In this document: positions 23,150 to 30,595 of the stretch, piece by piece
How positions within the stretch are numbered: the stretch's first letter is position 1
Layout: each line of letters starts with the position of its first letter
Assembly: GCF_000424305.1 (NCBI RefSeq)
Contig: NZ_AUJQ01000005.1
Coordinates: forward strand, 124,001-188,000
Reading direction: 5' to 3'
Source: Pseudobutyrivibrio ruminis AD2017
GTDB taxonomy: Bacteria > Bacillota > Clostridia > Lachnospirales > Lachnospiraceae
DNA: 64,000 bases
Translations under genes and position numbers: made by a program
The notes under the pieces: model-generated
What the model was told of the DNA's origin: nothing
Databases searched by the model: none
Seen by the model: only the letters and a program-made list of their open reading frames with translations

Positions 23150-23428
23150 ATGAAAGAATTAGTAAGATACCACATGGTCTTCACTGGTCGTGTACAGGGA
23201 GTTGGATTTAGATATAAGGCAAATTATATTGCAGACCAATATCGCCTGACAGGGTACGTGAAAAATGAATACGATGGTTCAGTCACTGTAGAAATCCAGG
23301 GCTCAGAGCAGGAAATCTATATGTTTTTGAAATCCTTGGCAAATGATAGATACATTGATATTTATGATTTGAGGAAGGCAAAGATTCCTGTGGAAGAGGA
23401 TGAGAGAGGATTTGTGGTGCAGTACTAA
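23150..23428 (+). CDS. acyP: Acylphosphatase
   Basis: A 92-residue acylphosphatase that hydrolyses carboxyl-phosphate bonds. The catalytic region GRVQGVGFRYKANYIADQYRLTGYVKN has the phosphate-binding loop with conserved Arg and, in YVKNEYDGSVTVEIQGS, the catalytic Asn and the G-x-V-x-V-x-x-x-G strand. Length and spacing match the family. It lies 18 bp after the NUDIX gene and 16 bp before a peptide deformylase-like gene on the same strand, so they may share a transcript. Confidence 0.93.
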   Translation: MKELVRYHMVFTGRVQGVGFRYKANYIADQYRLTGYVKNEYDGSVTVEIQGSEQEIYMFLKSLANDRYIDIYDLRKAKIPVEEDERGFVVQY

Positions 23429-23444
23429 ATTATGTGAGGTCATT

Positions 23445-23855
23445 ATGGTAAAACAAATAGTAAAAGATCAAATCTTCCTACAACAAAAGAGCGAGCCAGC
23501 CACAGAGGCGGACGCCCAGGTGATTGTAGATTTGATGGACACATTAAAAGCAAATTTAGATAGATGCGTTGGCATGGCGGCGAATATGATTGGCGTGAAA
23601 AAGCAAATCATTGTGGTAGCGGCTGGGCCATTCGTCTTTCCAATGGTAAATCCTGTGATTACCAAAAAGAGCGGCAAATATGAGACCGAGGAAAGCTGCT
23701 TATCACTAGATGGCGTTAGGCCATGTGTCAGATACGACGAAATCGAAGTAGATTATCTGGACCAGAACTTCCAGCCTAAGCATGGAAGATATAGCGGATT
23801 TACAGCTCAGATTATTCAGCACGAAATTCAGCATTTCAGTGGAGAGCTGATTTAG
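23445..23855 (+). CDS. def: Peptide deformylase (divergent motif I)
   Basis: A 136-residue metallo-deformylase that removes formyl groups from nascent N-termini. EESCLSLDG (motif II, metal Cys) and IIQHEIQHFSGELI (motif III, HExxH) are intact. Motif I is GMAANMIG instead of the usual GLAAPQIG: the conserved Gln is Met. This variant occurs in a known clostridial deformylase subgroup, but its effect on activity is not clear. It is probably a second deformylase beside a canonical copy elsewhere. ATG 23445 has GTGAGG upstream. Confidence 0.88.
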   Translation: MVKQIVKDQIFLQQKSEPATEADAQVIVDLMDTLKANLDRCVGMAANMIGVKKQIIVVAAGPFVFPMVNPVITKKSGKYETEESCLSLDGVRPCVRYDEIEVDYLDQNFQPKHGRYSGFTAQIIQHEIQHFSGELI

Positions 23856-23872
23856 CATAAGGAGGCGTAATT

Positions 23873-24448
23873 TTGCCCGTACTATTAGATTTATTATTAA
23901 CCTTCGCTAAAATCGGTATGTTCACCTTTGGTGGAGGTTACGCCATGATTCCTCTTATCGAGAATACATGCGTGGAAAAGAAAAAGTGGATAACACATGA
24001 TGAGATGATGACGGTTGTGGTAATTGCAGAGTCCACACCAGGACCAATTGCAATCAACTGCTCTACCTTCATTGGATACAAAAAAGGCAAATTGCCAGGC
24101 GCCATTGTTTCCACAATAGGGATGGTGCTGCCATCTTTCATAATCATTTATTTAATTTCAAGATTCTTGAATCAATTCCTTGAAATCACCTGGGTGGTAA
24201 ATGCATTCAAGGGAATCAAAATCGCAGTAGGAATTCTTATCGTTGATGCGGCCATCAAAATGATTAAGAAAATGAAGAAGACACCAGTGCAGATTGTGCT
24301 GGTTAGCGTTTCAATCATTTTAATGCTCGCCATAAATCTGTTTGCACTTAACATCTCATCGATGGTATTAATGCTTGCATTTGCCATTGTGGGAGTGGGA
24401 GTGTTCGCTGTGGAAGATATTCTGAAAGGGGAGAGTACAAAGAGATGA
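23873..24448 (+). CDS. Chromate transporter, subunit 1 (ChrA half)
   Basis: A 191-residue short-chain CHR-family membrane protein with about six helices. TFAKIGMFTFGGGYAMIPLIENTCVEKKKWITHDEM is the conserved FGG(G)YA motif, and ESTPGPIAINCSTFIGYKKG the PGP motif. TTG at 23873 is the start, with AAGGAGG 7-8 nt upstream. Short ChrA proteins work in pairs of opposite topology, and the next gene supplies the partner. The pair exports chromate or transports sulfate-like anions; substrate not shown. Confidence 0.9.
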   Translation: MPVLLDLLLTFAKIGMFTFGGGYAMIPLIENTCVEKKKWITHDEMMTVVVIAESTPGPIAINCSTFIGYKKGKLPGAIVSTIGMVLPSFIIIYLISRFLNQFLEITWVVNAFKGIKIAVGILIVDAAIKMIKKMKKTPVQIVLVSVSIILMLAINLFALNISSMVLMLAFAIVGVGVFAVEDILKGESTKR

Positions 24449-25005
24449 TATTTTTAGATCTTTTTATTGGCTTCCTTGAAGTAGGATTATTTTCATTTGG
24501 AGGTGCCTATGCAGCCATCCCTCTTATCAGGGATGTGGTAATGGCCCACGGTTGGCTGGATGATGATATGCTAGCCTACATGATTGCCATTAGCGAAAGC
24601 ACCCCTGGGCCAATCATGGTAAACATGGCTACTTATGTGGGAAGTGAAAAGGGCGGAGTGCTAGGCGCGGCCATAGCTACAATAACCGTTGTGCTGCCAG
24701 CCTTTTTTATCATTCTGCTTATCATGGTAGTCATGAGCAAAATCCTTGAAAACAAATATGTAAAGGCTGGGCTTACTGGGCTAAAGGCCTGCATTATCGG
24801 AATCATCCTGGTAACTGGCCTTAGTATGATTGCAAATAACTGCGGATTAACAGATGCAGCCAATCCAGACATGTTGACCATTGGATTGACTATTGCTATC
24901 GCTTTTATCTACTTCGGCTCAAGGAAGTTTTTGAATAAATCTATTAATCCGATTTTGTTAATCTGTTTATCGGCAGTGGTTGGCGTTGTAGCCTATGGCT
25001 TGTAG
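24445..25005 (+). CDS. Chromate transporter, subunit 2 (ChrA half)
   Basis: A 186-residue partner of the preceding ChrA half. FIGFLEVGLFSFGGAYAAIPLIRDVV and ESTPGPIMVNMATYVGSEKGG are the same FGG/PGP signatures, followed by about five hydrophobic spans (VVLPAFFIILLIMVVMSKIL and so on). ATGA overlaps the upstream stop by 4 bp, so translation is coupled. Together the two form a heterodimeric anion transporter. No chromate-specific regulator lies beside it. Confidence 0.9.
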   Translation: MIFLDLFIGFLEVGLFSFGGAYAAIPLIRDVVMAHGWLDDDMLAYMIAISESTPGPIMVNMATYVGSEKGGVLGAAIATITVVLPAFFIILLIMVVMSKILENKYVKAGLTGLKACIIGIILVTGLSMIANNCGLTDAANPDMLTIGLTIAIAFIYFGSRKFLNKSINPILLICLSAVVGVVAYGL

Positions 25006-25011
25006 CTTTGA

Positions 25012-26046
25012 TTACCTACTAAAATGCTTCTCAGCAAATCCCATAGGCTGGACGCACTCCAGCGTGCCCACGTAATTATTATCTTTATCTCTGACAGCCA
25101 TGTATCTAATCAGCACAGGCTGATTGTCGCGGCTGCTCCATACGTCAACGGAATTTCTATTTCCAGCGCGGAAATCTTCAATGATGGAACGCACCATAGG
25201 CTCGAACTTAGGTGGGTGGCAAGTGAAAACCTCTCTGTCTAATGCCATAAGCGGGCGTTTGAACAGCTTCATGTCGTCCCCGTCGTTGAAGTATTTATTG
25301 ACATTGTTCACATCCACAAAAGTTAGCTCCATTGGAATGGTGTTTAGCATGGCATCCAGCTGAATTCCGGTAAGACTGCCGGAAGGAAGATTAATCACTT
25401 CCTCGCACTGAGCCATTTCAGCCATCTTTTTCTTAGGAGTAGCCTTTTCCCAGGCAGGGCGTTTTTCAATGAGGCACTGCTTGTAATCATCCAAATCTCT
25501 GGCAATATCCTGCCATTCTTCCTCAGTAAAATTCTTAGCGCAAAGAGGATAGATGATATTTTCTTCCTTATAAATCATTTCCTCGGCCTTTGTGACAACC
25601 GCATTCAGACGCTGATTCCAAGCCTCATCCTCTAAAAGAGATGGGAAATCCTTGGCGCTGTTAGATAGCACTTTCATCTCGTCACGAATCTCACCATCCA
25701 CGGTCCACATAACATCTGTTGGCCCAGCAAATCTGTATTTTAGCTTAAGAAGAGGATACAGCAAATCACCCTTTTCGGCGTAATGAACAGCAATCTCTCT
25801 AGCCTTATCCAGCGTCTCCACCAGATTACCGCGAGTTTCCATGGCCTGGCGCAACTCGCCGAGTACCGCTAAAATCGCTTCATTTTCCAAAGCAAAAATA
25901 TTAAGAGGATGATTTTCAATCTGCTTTAGGCTAAGGTACTGCTCATCAGCACCATCCTGCCTTTTCAGTGGCGCAGCCTTAATTCCAGAGCCGATTCCCA
26001 TGCCGAAGCTTTCATTTTTTAGAGTCTCTTTTATGTTCTTTTCCAT
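25012..26046 (-). CDS. DUF438 protein: hemerythrin-like plus PAS domain
   Basis: A 344-residue protein downstream of the Crp/Fnr gene. Residues about 45-190 are a hemerythrin-type helical bundle (HPLNIFALENEAILAVLGEL, EIAVHYAEKGDLLYPLLKLK, MIYKEENIIYPLCAKNF). Residues about 220-340 are a PAS sensor (LTFVDVNNVNKYFNDGDD and PVLIRYMAVRDKDNNYVGTLECVQP). This is the DUF438 arrangement, linked to oxygen or NO sensing. The second ATG (26046) is preferred: AAGGATGG is 6-7 nt before it and too close to the first (26055). It overlaps the regulator gene by 35 bp. Confidence 0.88.
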   Translation of the reverse strand: MEKNIKETLKNESFGMGIGSGIKAAPLKRQDGADEQYLSLKQIENHPLNIFALENEAILAVLGELRQAMETRGNLVETLDKAREIAVHYAEKGDLLYPLLKLKYRFAGPTDVMWTVDGEIRDEMKVLSNSAKDFPSLLEDEAWNQRLNAVVTKAEEMIYKEENIIYPLCAKNFTEEEWQDIARDLDDYKQCLIEKRPAWEKATPKKKMAEMAQCEEVINLPSGSLTGIQLDAMLNTIPMELTFVDVNNVNKYFNDGDDMKLFKRPLMALDREVFTCHPPKFEPMVRSIIEDFRAGNRNSVDVWSSRDNQPVLIRYMAVRDKDNNYVGTLECVQPMGFAEKHFSR

Positions 26047-26710
26047 GCGTTCCATCCTTTACTATAAACGTGTCCTTGTCAAAATCTATTATTCCATCAT
26101 CCCTCATTTTCGATAGCTCGCGGATCATTGCGCTGCGGTTCACCGACAAATATTCCGCCAAAGCCACTCGCGAAAGAGGGGAGCTTACATATTTTGATTT
26201 CTGCTCGAAAGCCAGCTGGGAGATGTAGGCTAACAGCTTTTCCCTGATGCTGCCCTTGGAGAGAATTTCTATCTTATTAATAAATTTCTGATTCTTACAA
26301 CCCAGCAAATGAAACAGGTTTGTGACAATCTGCCCGTGAAAAGCACAGGCATTTGGACAGGTGTGAATGATGTTGGCAGCGGCCAAAAACAAAACCTTAG
26401 AATCTTGCGCGGCCTTGAATATAACCGATGAGGAAATATCCTTTTGCACCGCGAAGCTTTCGCCGAACAATTCCCCAGGCCCGTAGAAAGTGAACAGGGA
26501 GCTGTTGCCCCAAATATCTTCCTTTATCATATGAACGCTTCCGCTCAGCACAATCCCAACGTAGGGGATGCTGTCCGTTTCCATATAAATGGTCTGTTCC
26601 CTTTGGTAATCCTTTTTGAAGGAGCGGATGCATCCTAGCAGCTTGTCCAGGTCTGCCTCCTTAATGTTTTCAAAAAGCTCCACTTTGTTATAGCTGATTT
26701 CTTTTTCCAT
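26012..26710 (-). CDS. hcpR: Crp/Fnr-family regulator, HcpR-like
   Basis: A 232-residue transcription factor. Residues 1-130 are a cyclic-nucleotide-binding-fold sensor (TIYMETDSIPYVGIVLSGSVHMIKED, FYGPGELFGESFAVQ), and residues about 165-225 a winged helix (SRVALAEYLSVNRSAMIREL SKM). It faces hcp across a 130-bp gap and is followed by a DUF438 gene, the usual neighbourhood of HcpR-type regulators of nitrosative stress. No Fnr-type N-terminal cysteine cluster is present, which fits heme-based NO sensing in HcpR. Start at ATG 26710, with GGAAGGTG 7 nt before; the longer frame runs through the promoter region. Confidence 0.85.
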   Translation of the reverse strand: MEKEISYNKVELFENIKEADLDKLLGCIRSFKKDYQREQTIYMETDSIPYVGIVLSGSVHMIKEDIWGNSSLFTFYGPGELFGESFAVQKDISSSVIFKAAQDSKVLFLAAANIIHTCPNACAFHGQIVTNLFHLLGCKNQKFINKIEILSKGSIREKLLAYISQLAFEQKSKYVSSPLSRVALAEYLSVNRSAMIRELSKMRDDGIIDFDKDTFIVKDGTHGKEHKRDSKK

Positions 26711-26758
26711 AGATTTCACCTTCCAATCATATACTACCTTAATCATACGATGGAAGGA

Positions 26759-26772
26759 GTTGCATTTGCAAC
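26759..26772. promoter_or_regulatory. Palindrome in hcpR-hcp divergent promoter region
   Basis: GTTGCATTTGCAAC is a perfect inverted repeat (GTTGCA, two-base centre, TGCAAC) about 70 bp before hcp and 49 bp before hcpR. Crp/Fnr-family operators are dyads of this size. It is the best candidate HcpR site, controlling both directions. Confidence 0.6.
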
Positions 26773-26840
26773 TATTTTGACTTTGGGATTGGTATATAGT
26801 GCTTGCAGAATCAAAAAACACGTTTCAAAGGAGTCAAACA

Positions 26841-28481
26841 ATGGAAAATAAGATGTTTTGTTATCAATGTCAGGAAACAGCTGGATGTGCAGGTTGCACA
26901 ATGTCTGGCGTATGTGGAAAGAAGCCTGAGGTGGCCAATTTGCAGGATTTACTTGTATACGTAACAAAGGGAATTTCCGCAGTAACCACAGCACTTCGCG
27001 CTGAGGGCAAGGCCGTGGCAGAGGATGTTAATCATCTAATATCAGTGAACTTATTCACAACAATCACAAATGCAAACTTCGATTATGATGCCATAGCTGC
27101 AAAAATCGAAGAGACTCTTTCTATTAAAGAAGAGTTATTGGGCCAGCTTAGTGCTGAGGCTCGCGCTAATCTTCCAGAGGCTGCTATGTACAATGGCGCC
27201 AAGGCAGATTTTGACGAGAAGGCAAAAACAGTAGGCGTTCTTTCGACAGAAAATGAAGACATTCGTTCATTAAGAGAGCTCATTACCTACGGTCTCAAGG
27301 GACTTGCTGCATATTCAAAGCATGCAAATGCACTTCTTAAGGATAATGTGGAGGTGGATGCATTCCTTCAGAAGGCCCTCGCCGCAACTCTTGATGACAG
27401 TCTTTCTGTAGATGATTTGGTGGCCCTCACATTGGAAACTGGAAAATACGGTGTGGATGGAATGGCTCTTCTTGACGAGGCCAACACATCTGCCTACGGA
27501 AATCCTGAAATCACACAGGTTAACATCGGTGTAAGAAACAATCCAGGAATCCTTATTTCAGGTCATGACCTGAAGGATTTGGAGATGCTTTTGGAGCAGA
27601 CCAAGGGCACAGGGGTTGATGTGTACACTCATTCTGAGATGTTGCCTGCCCATTATTATCCATTCTTCAAAAAGTACGATAACTTTGCTGGAAATTACGG
27701 AAACGCATGGTGGAAGCAGAAGGAGGAGTTTGCCAGCTTCAACGGCCCAATCCTTATGACTACAAACTGCATCGTTCCACCTGCTGATTCTTACAAGGAT
27801 AGAATGTTCACAACTGGCGCGGCAGGTTACCCTGGCTGCAAGCACATCGACGGAAAATATGGTGAGGTAAAAGATTTTTCAGAAATCATCGAGATGGCAA
27901 AGAATTGCCAGGCACCAACAGAAATCGAAACCGGTACAATCACTGGCGGCTTCGCTCATGAGCAGGTATTCGCTTTAGCAGATAAAGTAGTTGACGCTGT
28001 AAAATCTGGCGCTATCAAGAAGTTCGTTGTAATGGCAGGCTGCGACGGCCGTGCTAAAAGCAGAAGCTATTATACAGAATTTGCCCAGGCCCTTCCAAAG
28101 GATACGGTCATCCTCACAGCAGGCTGCGCAAAGTACAAATACAACAAGCTTGATTTAGGCGACATCGGCGGAATCCCAAGAGTGTTAGACGCTGGTCAGT
28201 GCAACGATTCATATTCACTAGCCCTCATCGCCCTCAAGCTTAAGGAAGTATTCGAGCTGGATGACGTCAACGACCTTCCAATTGTTTACAACATTTCGTG
28301 GTACGAGCAGAAGGCGGTAATCGTTCTTCTTGCACTGCTTTATTTAGGCGTAAAGAACATCCATCTTGGACCAACACTTCCAGCATTTCTTTCGCCAAAC
28401 GTGGCTAATGTGTTGGTTGAAAACTTCGGCATTGCCGGCATTACTAATGTTGAAGATGACATTAAGTCGTTGATTGGTTAG
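26841..28481 (+). CDS. hcp: Hydroxylamine reductase (hybrid-cluster protein)
   Basis: A 546-residue hybrid-cluster protein. The N-terminal FeS motif is [20 protein letters not shown] (residues 7-26). Cluster ligands of the C-terminal half are seen in [44 protein letters not shown] and [10 protein letters not shown]. It reduces hydroxylamine to ammonia and NO to N2O under anaerobic nitrosative stress. AAAGGAG lies about 6 nt before ATG 26841. The HcpR-like regulator is encoded divergently, and a terminator follows. Confidence 0.96.
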   Translation: MENKMFCYQCQETAGCAGCTMSGVCGKKPEVANLQDLLVYVTKGISAVTTALRAEGKAVAEDVNHLISVNLFTTITNANFDYDAIAAKIEETLSIKEELLGQLSAEARANLPEAAMYNGAKADFDEKAKTVGVLSTENEDIRSLRELITYGLKGLAAYSKHANALLKDNVEVDAFLQKALAATLDDSLSVDDLVALTLETGKYGVDGMALLDEANTSAYGNPEITQVNIGVRNNPGILISGHDLKDLEMLLEQTKGTGVDVYTHSEMLPAHYYPFFKKYDNFAGNYGNAWWKQKEEFASFNGPILMTTNCIVPPADSYKDRMFTTGAAGYPGCKHIDGKYGEVKDFSEIIEMAKNCQAPTEIETGTITGGFAHEQVFALADKVVDAVKSGAIKKFVVMAGCDGRAKSRSYYTEFAQALPKDTVILTAGCAKYKYNKLDLGDIGGIPRVLDAGQCNDSYSLALIALKLKEVFELDDVNDLPIVYNISWYEQKAVIVLLALLYLGVKNIHLGPTLPAFLSPNVANVLVENFGIAGITNVEDDIKSLIG

Positions 28482-28503
28482 CACTAAGCTTGCTTGATTC
28501 CAG

Positions 28504-28531
28504 TAGAGGCCCAGAGTGGGCCTCTATTTTT
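28504..28531 (+). terminator. Intrinsic terminator after hcp
   Basis: TAGAGGCCCA (28504-28513) pairs with TGGGCCTCTA (28517-28526) around GAG, followed by TTTTTG. Confidence 0.9.
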
Positions 28532-28567
28532 GTTGTCATTGTTACTAAAAAATTCACAAAAACTCCC

Positions 28568-28598
28568 TTGACTTGGAGTTAGCTCCAAGGTGTATAGT
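28568..28598 (+). promoter_or_regulatory. MerR-type promoter and AdhR/NmlR-like operator
   Basis: TTGACT (28568-28573) and TATAGT (28593-28598) are 19 bp apart. The spacer carries CTTGGAGTTAGCTCCAAG (28572-28589), a near-perfect dyad that matches the AdhR/NmlR-type operator CTTGGAGTTAACTCCAAG. The downstream MerR protein should bind here and activate its own operon when modified by electrophiles or similar stress. Confidence 0.85.
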
Positions 28599-28619
28599 GA
28601 AACCATGGAGGGCAAAGTC

Positions 28620-28994
28620 ATGACAATTAAGGAAGTCTGTGAGAAATATAATTTAACAGCAGATACCCTAAGGTATTACGAAAGAGTTGGTGTAATTCCT
28701 GCGGTTTCCAGAACTGCCGGAGGTATCAGAGATTACACTGAAGTGGATCTTGGCTGGGTTGAGAATGCAGTTTGCATGCGTGATGCAGGTTTACCAGTTG
28801 AAATGCTGATTGAATACGTGAAGCTTTTTCAGGAGGGCGATTCTACAATCGACGCTAGAACTAATCTTCTAAAGGAAGCCAAAGAGCAAATCTTAGAGAC
28901 TAGAAAAAAATATGATATGGCTCTTGAAAAACTAGAGTATAAGATTGGCCGCTACGAGGTGGCCCAGAAAACGGGAAAGTTAACATGGGAGTAA
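28620..28994 (+). CDS. MerR family regulator, AdhR/NmlR-like
   Basis: A 124-residue MerR protein: winged helix MTIKEVCEKYNLTADTLRYYERVGVIPAVSRTAGGIRDYTEVDLGWVENAVCMRDAGLPVEMLIEYVKL and a coiled-coil helix (NLLKEAKEQILETRKKYDMALEKLEYKI). C58-like cysteine in ENAVCMRDAG sits where NmlR/AdhR sense aldehydes or electrophiles. Start at ATG 28620, with GGAGGG 7 nt before. The promoter has the matching operator. It is coupled with an alpha/beta hydrolase 12 bp downstream. Confidence 0.9.
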   Translation: MTIKEVCEKYNLTADTLRYYERVGVIPAVSRTAGGIRDYTEVDLGWVENAVCMRDAGLPVEMLIEYVKLFQEGDSTIDARTNLLKEAKEQILETRKKYDMALEKLEYKIGRYEVAQKTGKLTWE

Positions 28995-29006
28995 GGAGGA
29001 ACGACA

Positions 29007-30008
29007 ATGATAAATAAAGAAGAACTTACATTAGTGACAGAATGGGACAAGACATTCCCTAAGAGCAATAAGGTGGAGCATAGCAAGGTGACATTTGTGA
29101 ATCGATATGGCATCACACTTGCGGCAGATATGTATGTGCCAAAGAATGCTACAGGAAAGCTTCCTGCCGTCGCAGTTTCAGGACCTTTTGGTGCAGTGAA
29201 GGAGCAGTGCTCTGGATTGTATGCCCAGGAGATGGCAGAAAGAGGTTTCCTTACAATTGCCTTCGATCCATCCTTCACAGGTGAGAGCGGTGGCAACGTT
29301 AGATACATGGCATCCCCTGACATCAATACAGAGGATTTTATGGCAGCAGTTGATTTCCTTTCACTTAATGAAAAAGTAGACCCTGAAAGAATCGGCATAA
29401 TCGGTATTTGCGGCTGGGGTGGAATGGCCATCAACACAGCAGCTCTTGATACTAGAATCAAAGCTACAGCAGCAATGACTATGTACGATATGACAAGAGT
29501 AAATGCCAATGGATATTTTGATTCGGCAGATTCTGAGGAAGCCCGCTACGAGGCAAAGAAGGCTATGTGTGCTCAGCGTTTGGAAGATTTGAAAAATGGC
29601 GATTATAAGTTAGGCGGTGGAGTGGTAGATCCACTTCCAGAGGATGCACCATTCTTCGTGGCAGATTATTATGATTATTACAAGACTGAACGAGGCTATC
29701 ACAAGCGTTCACTTAATTCCAACGGCGGTTGGAACGTAATCGGCTGCGAATCTTTCGTCAATCAGCCTATCCTCAAGTACTCTAACGAAATTAGAAGCGC
29801 AGTCCTCCTAGTTCATGGTGAAAAAGCCCATTCTTGCTATTTCTCAAAGGATGCTTATGCAAACATGATTAAGGACAGCAAATACACAGATAACAAGGAA
29901 CTTATGCTCATCCCTGACGCAGTTCATACCGACTTGTATGACGGCGGCGAGAAGAAGGTTATCCCATTTGATAAGCTTGAAAGCTTCTTTATGGAGTATT
30001 TGAAGTAA
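29007..30008 (+). CDS. Alpha/beta hydrolase with Cys nucleophile (dienelactone-hydrolase-like)
   Basis: A 333-residue alpha/beta-hydrolase. VTFVNRYGITLAADMYVPKN opens the fold, AVSGPFGAVKEQ is the oxyanion region, and the nucleophile elbow reads IGIIGICGWGGMA, with Cys where Ser is usual. VLLVHGEKAHS and DAVHTDLYDGG supply the acid/His region (H near residue 308). Cys nucleophiles are known in dienelactone hydrolases. AAGGAGG precedes the ATG and the MerR regulator gene is 12 bp upstream, so it is probably the regulated detoxification enzyme. Substrate unknown. Confidence 0.87.
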   Translation: MINKEELTLVTEWDKTFPKSNKVEHSKVTFVNRYGITLAADMYVPKNATGKLPAVAVSGPFGAVKEQCSGLYAQEMAERGFLTIAFDPSFTGESGGNVRYMASPDINTEDFMAAVDFLSLNEKVDPERIGIIGICGWGGMAINTAALDTRIKATAAMTMYDMTRVNANGYFDSADSEEARYEAKKAMCAQRLEDLKNGDYKLGGGVVDPLPEDAPFFVADYYDYYKTERGYHKRSLNSNGGWNVIGCESFVNQPILKYSNEIRSAVLLVHGEKAHSCYFSKDAYANMIKDSKYTDNKELMLIPDAVHTDLYDGGEKKVIPFDKLESFFMEYLK

Positions 30009-30043
30009 GACAAATACCTACTAGCTACACAGAAAAAATCTTT

Positions 30044-30360
30044 CACAGATAGTAGTCAAAAATCAACTGACTACTATCTGTGATTAAAAGATAGTATCTA
30101 GATAGTAGCCATGCACAAATGCCTTACTATCTATAGTCATAAAAACTCTCACAGATAGTAACCCAGTCAACACCCGTTACTATCTGCAGGACTAAAAGTC
30201 TCAATAGGTAGTAACCTGCCGAGAAACCCTTACTATCTAAACGCCTAAAATCCCCCGCAGATAGTAGCCCACTAACAAAACACTACCTCCCAGCATTGCA
30301 AATTCTATTCTAGATAGTAGTCGATTCACAAAATCCCATCCCATTATCTAAAAATTTCAT
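30044..30360. repeat. Tandem inverted-repeat (hairpin) array E, exact 53-bp period
   Basis: Six hairpins with stem AGATAGTAG(T/C)C ... TTACTATCT. Left words G(A/G)TAGTA start at 30048, 30101, 30154, 30207, 30260 and 30313, all exactly 53 bp apart. The right arm CTATCT lies at the same offset in the first four units and is changed in the last two. A run TAAAA or CTAAAA recurs at offset ~40. Loops and linkers otherwise differ. The array is in a 587-bp gene-free gap after the alpha/beta hydrolase gene. Confidence 0.9.
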
Positions 30361-30442
30361 TAAATATTACAGATGTTACAAAAAAATTAAGAAAAAATTT
30401 TTTATTCATTGCAAAATAAGCATTTTTAGGGGTTCGGCAAGG

Positions 30443-30478
30443 GTGCTGTAGCACGCTAATTTAGTAGCGTTACAGCAC
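30443..30478. repeat. Long imperfect hairpin
   Basis: GTGCTGTA-gc-ACGCTA (30443-30458) pairs with TAGCGTTACAGCAC (30465-30478), 14 bp with a 2-nt bulge, loop ATTTAG. No T tail follows. It lies between array E and the terminator at 30517. Confidence 0.7.
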
Positions 30479-30516
30479 ATAATGCCACACTGCTATTTCG
30501 ATGGAAAAATTGCCAC

Positions 30517-30555
30517 AAAAATGACATATAGCCGTTGCTAGATGTCATTTTTTTT
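30517..30555 (+). terminator. Strong intrinsic terminator 40 nt upstream of a gene
   Basis: AAAATGACAT (30517-30526) pairs with ATGTCATTTT, with an inner TAGC-CGTT-GCTA stem (30529-30540), followed by a long T run to 30555. It is 40 nt before ATG 30596 and 509 nt after the last stop, so it would end a transcript covering array E, or attenuate the next gene. Confidence 0.85.
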
Positions 30556-30595
30556 GTTAGACTACCGACCTTGTGAAAGAGAGGTAGTTATTTTT

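Noticed and set aside
26777-26800. SigA promoter TTGACT/TATAGT for hcp
   Set aside because: The spacer would be 12 bp, too short; the promoter could not be placed.
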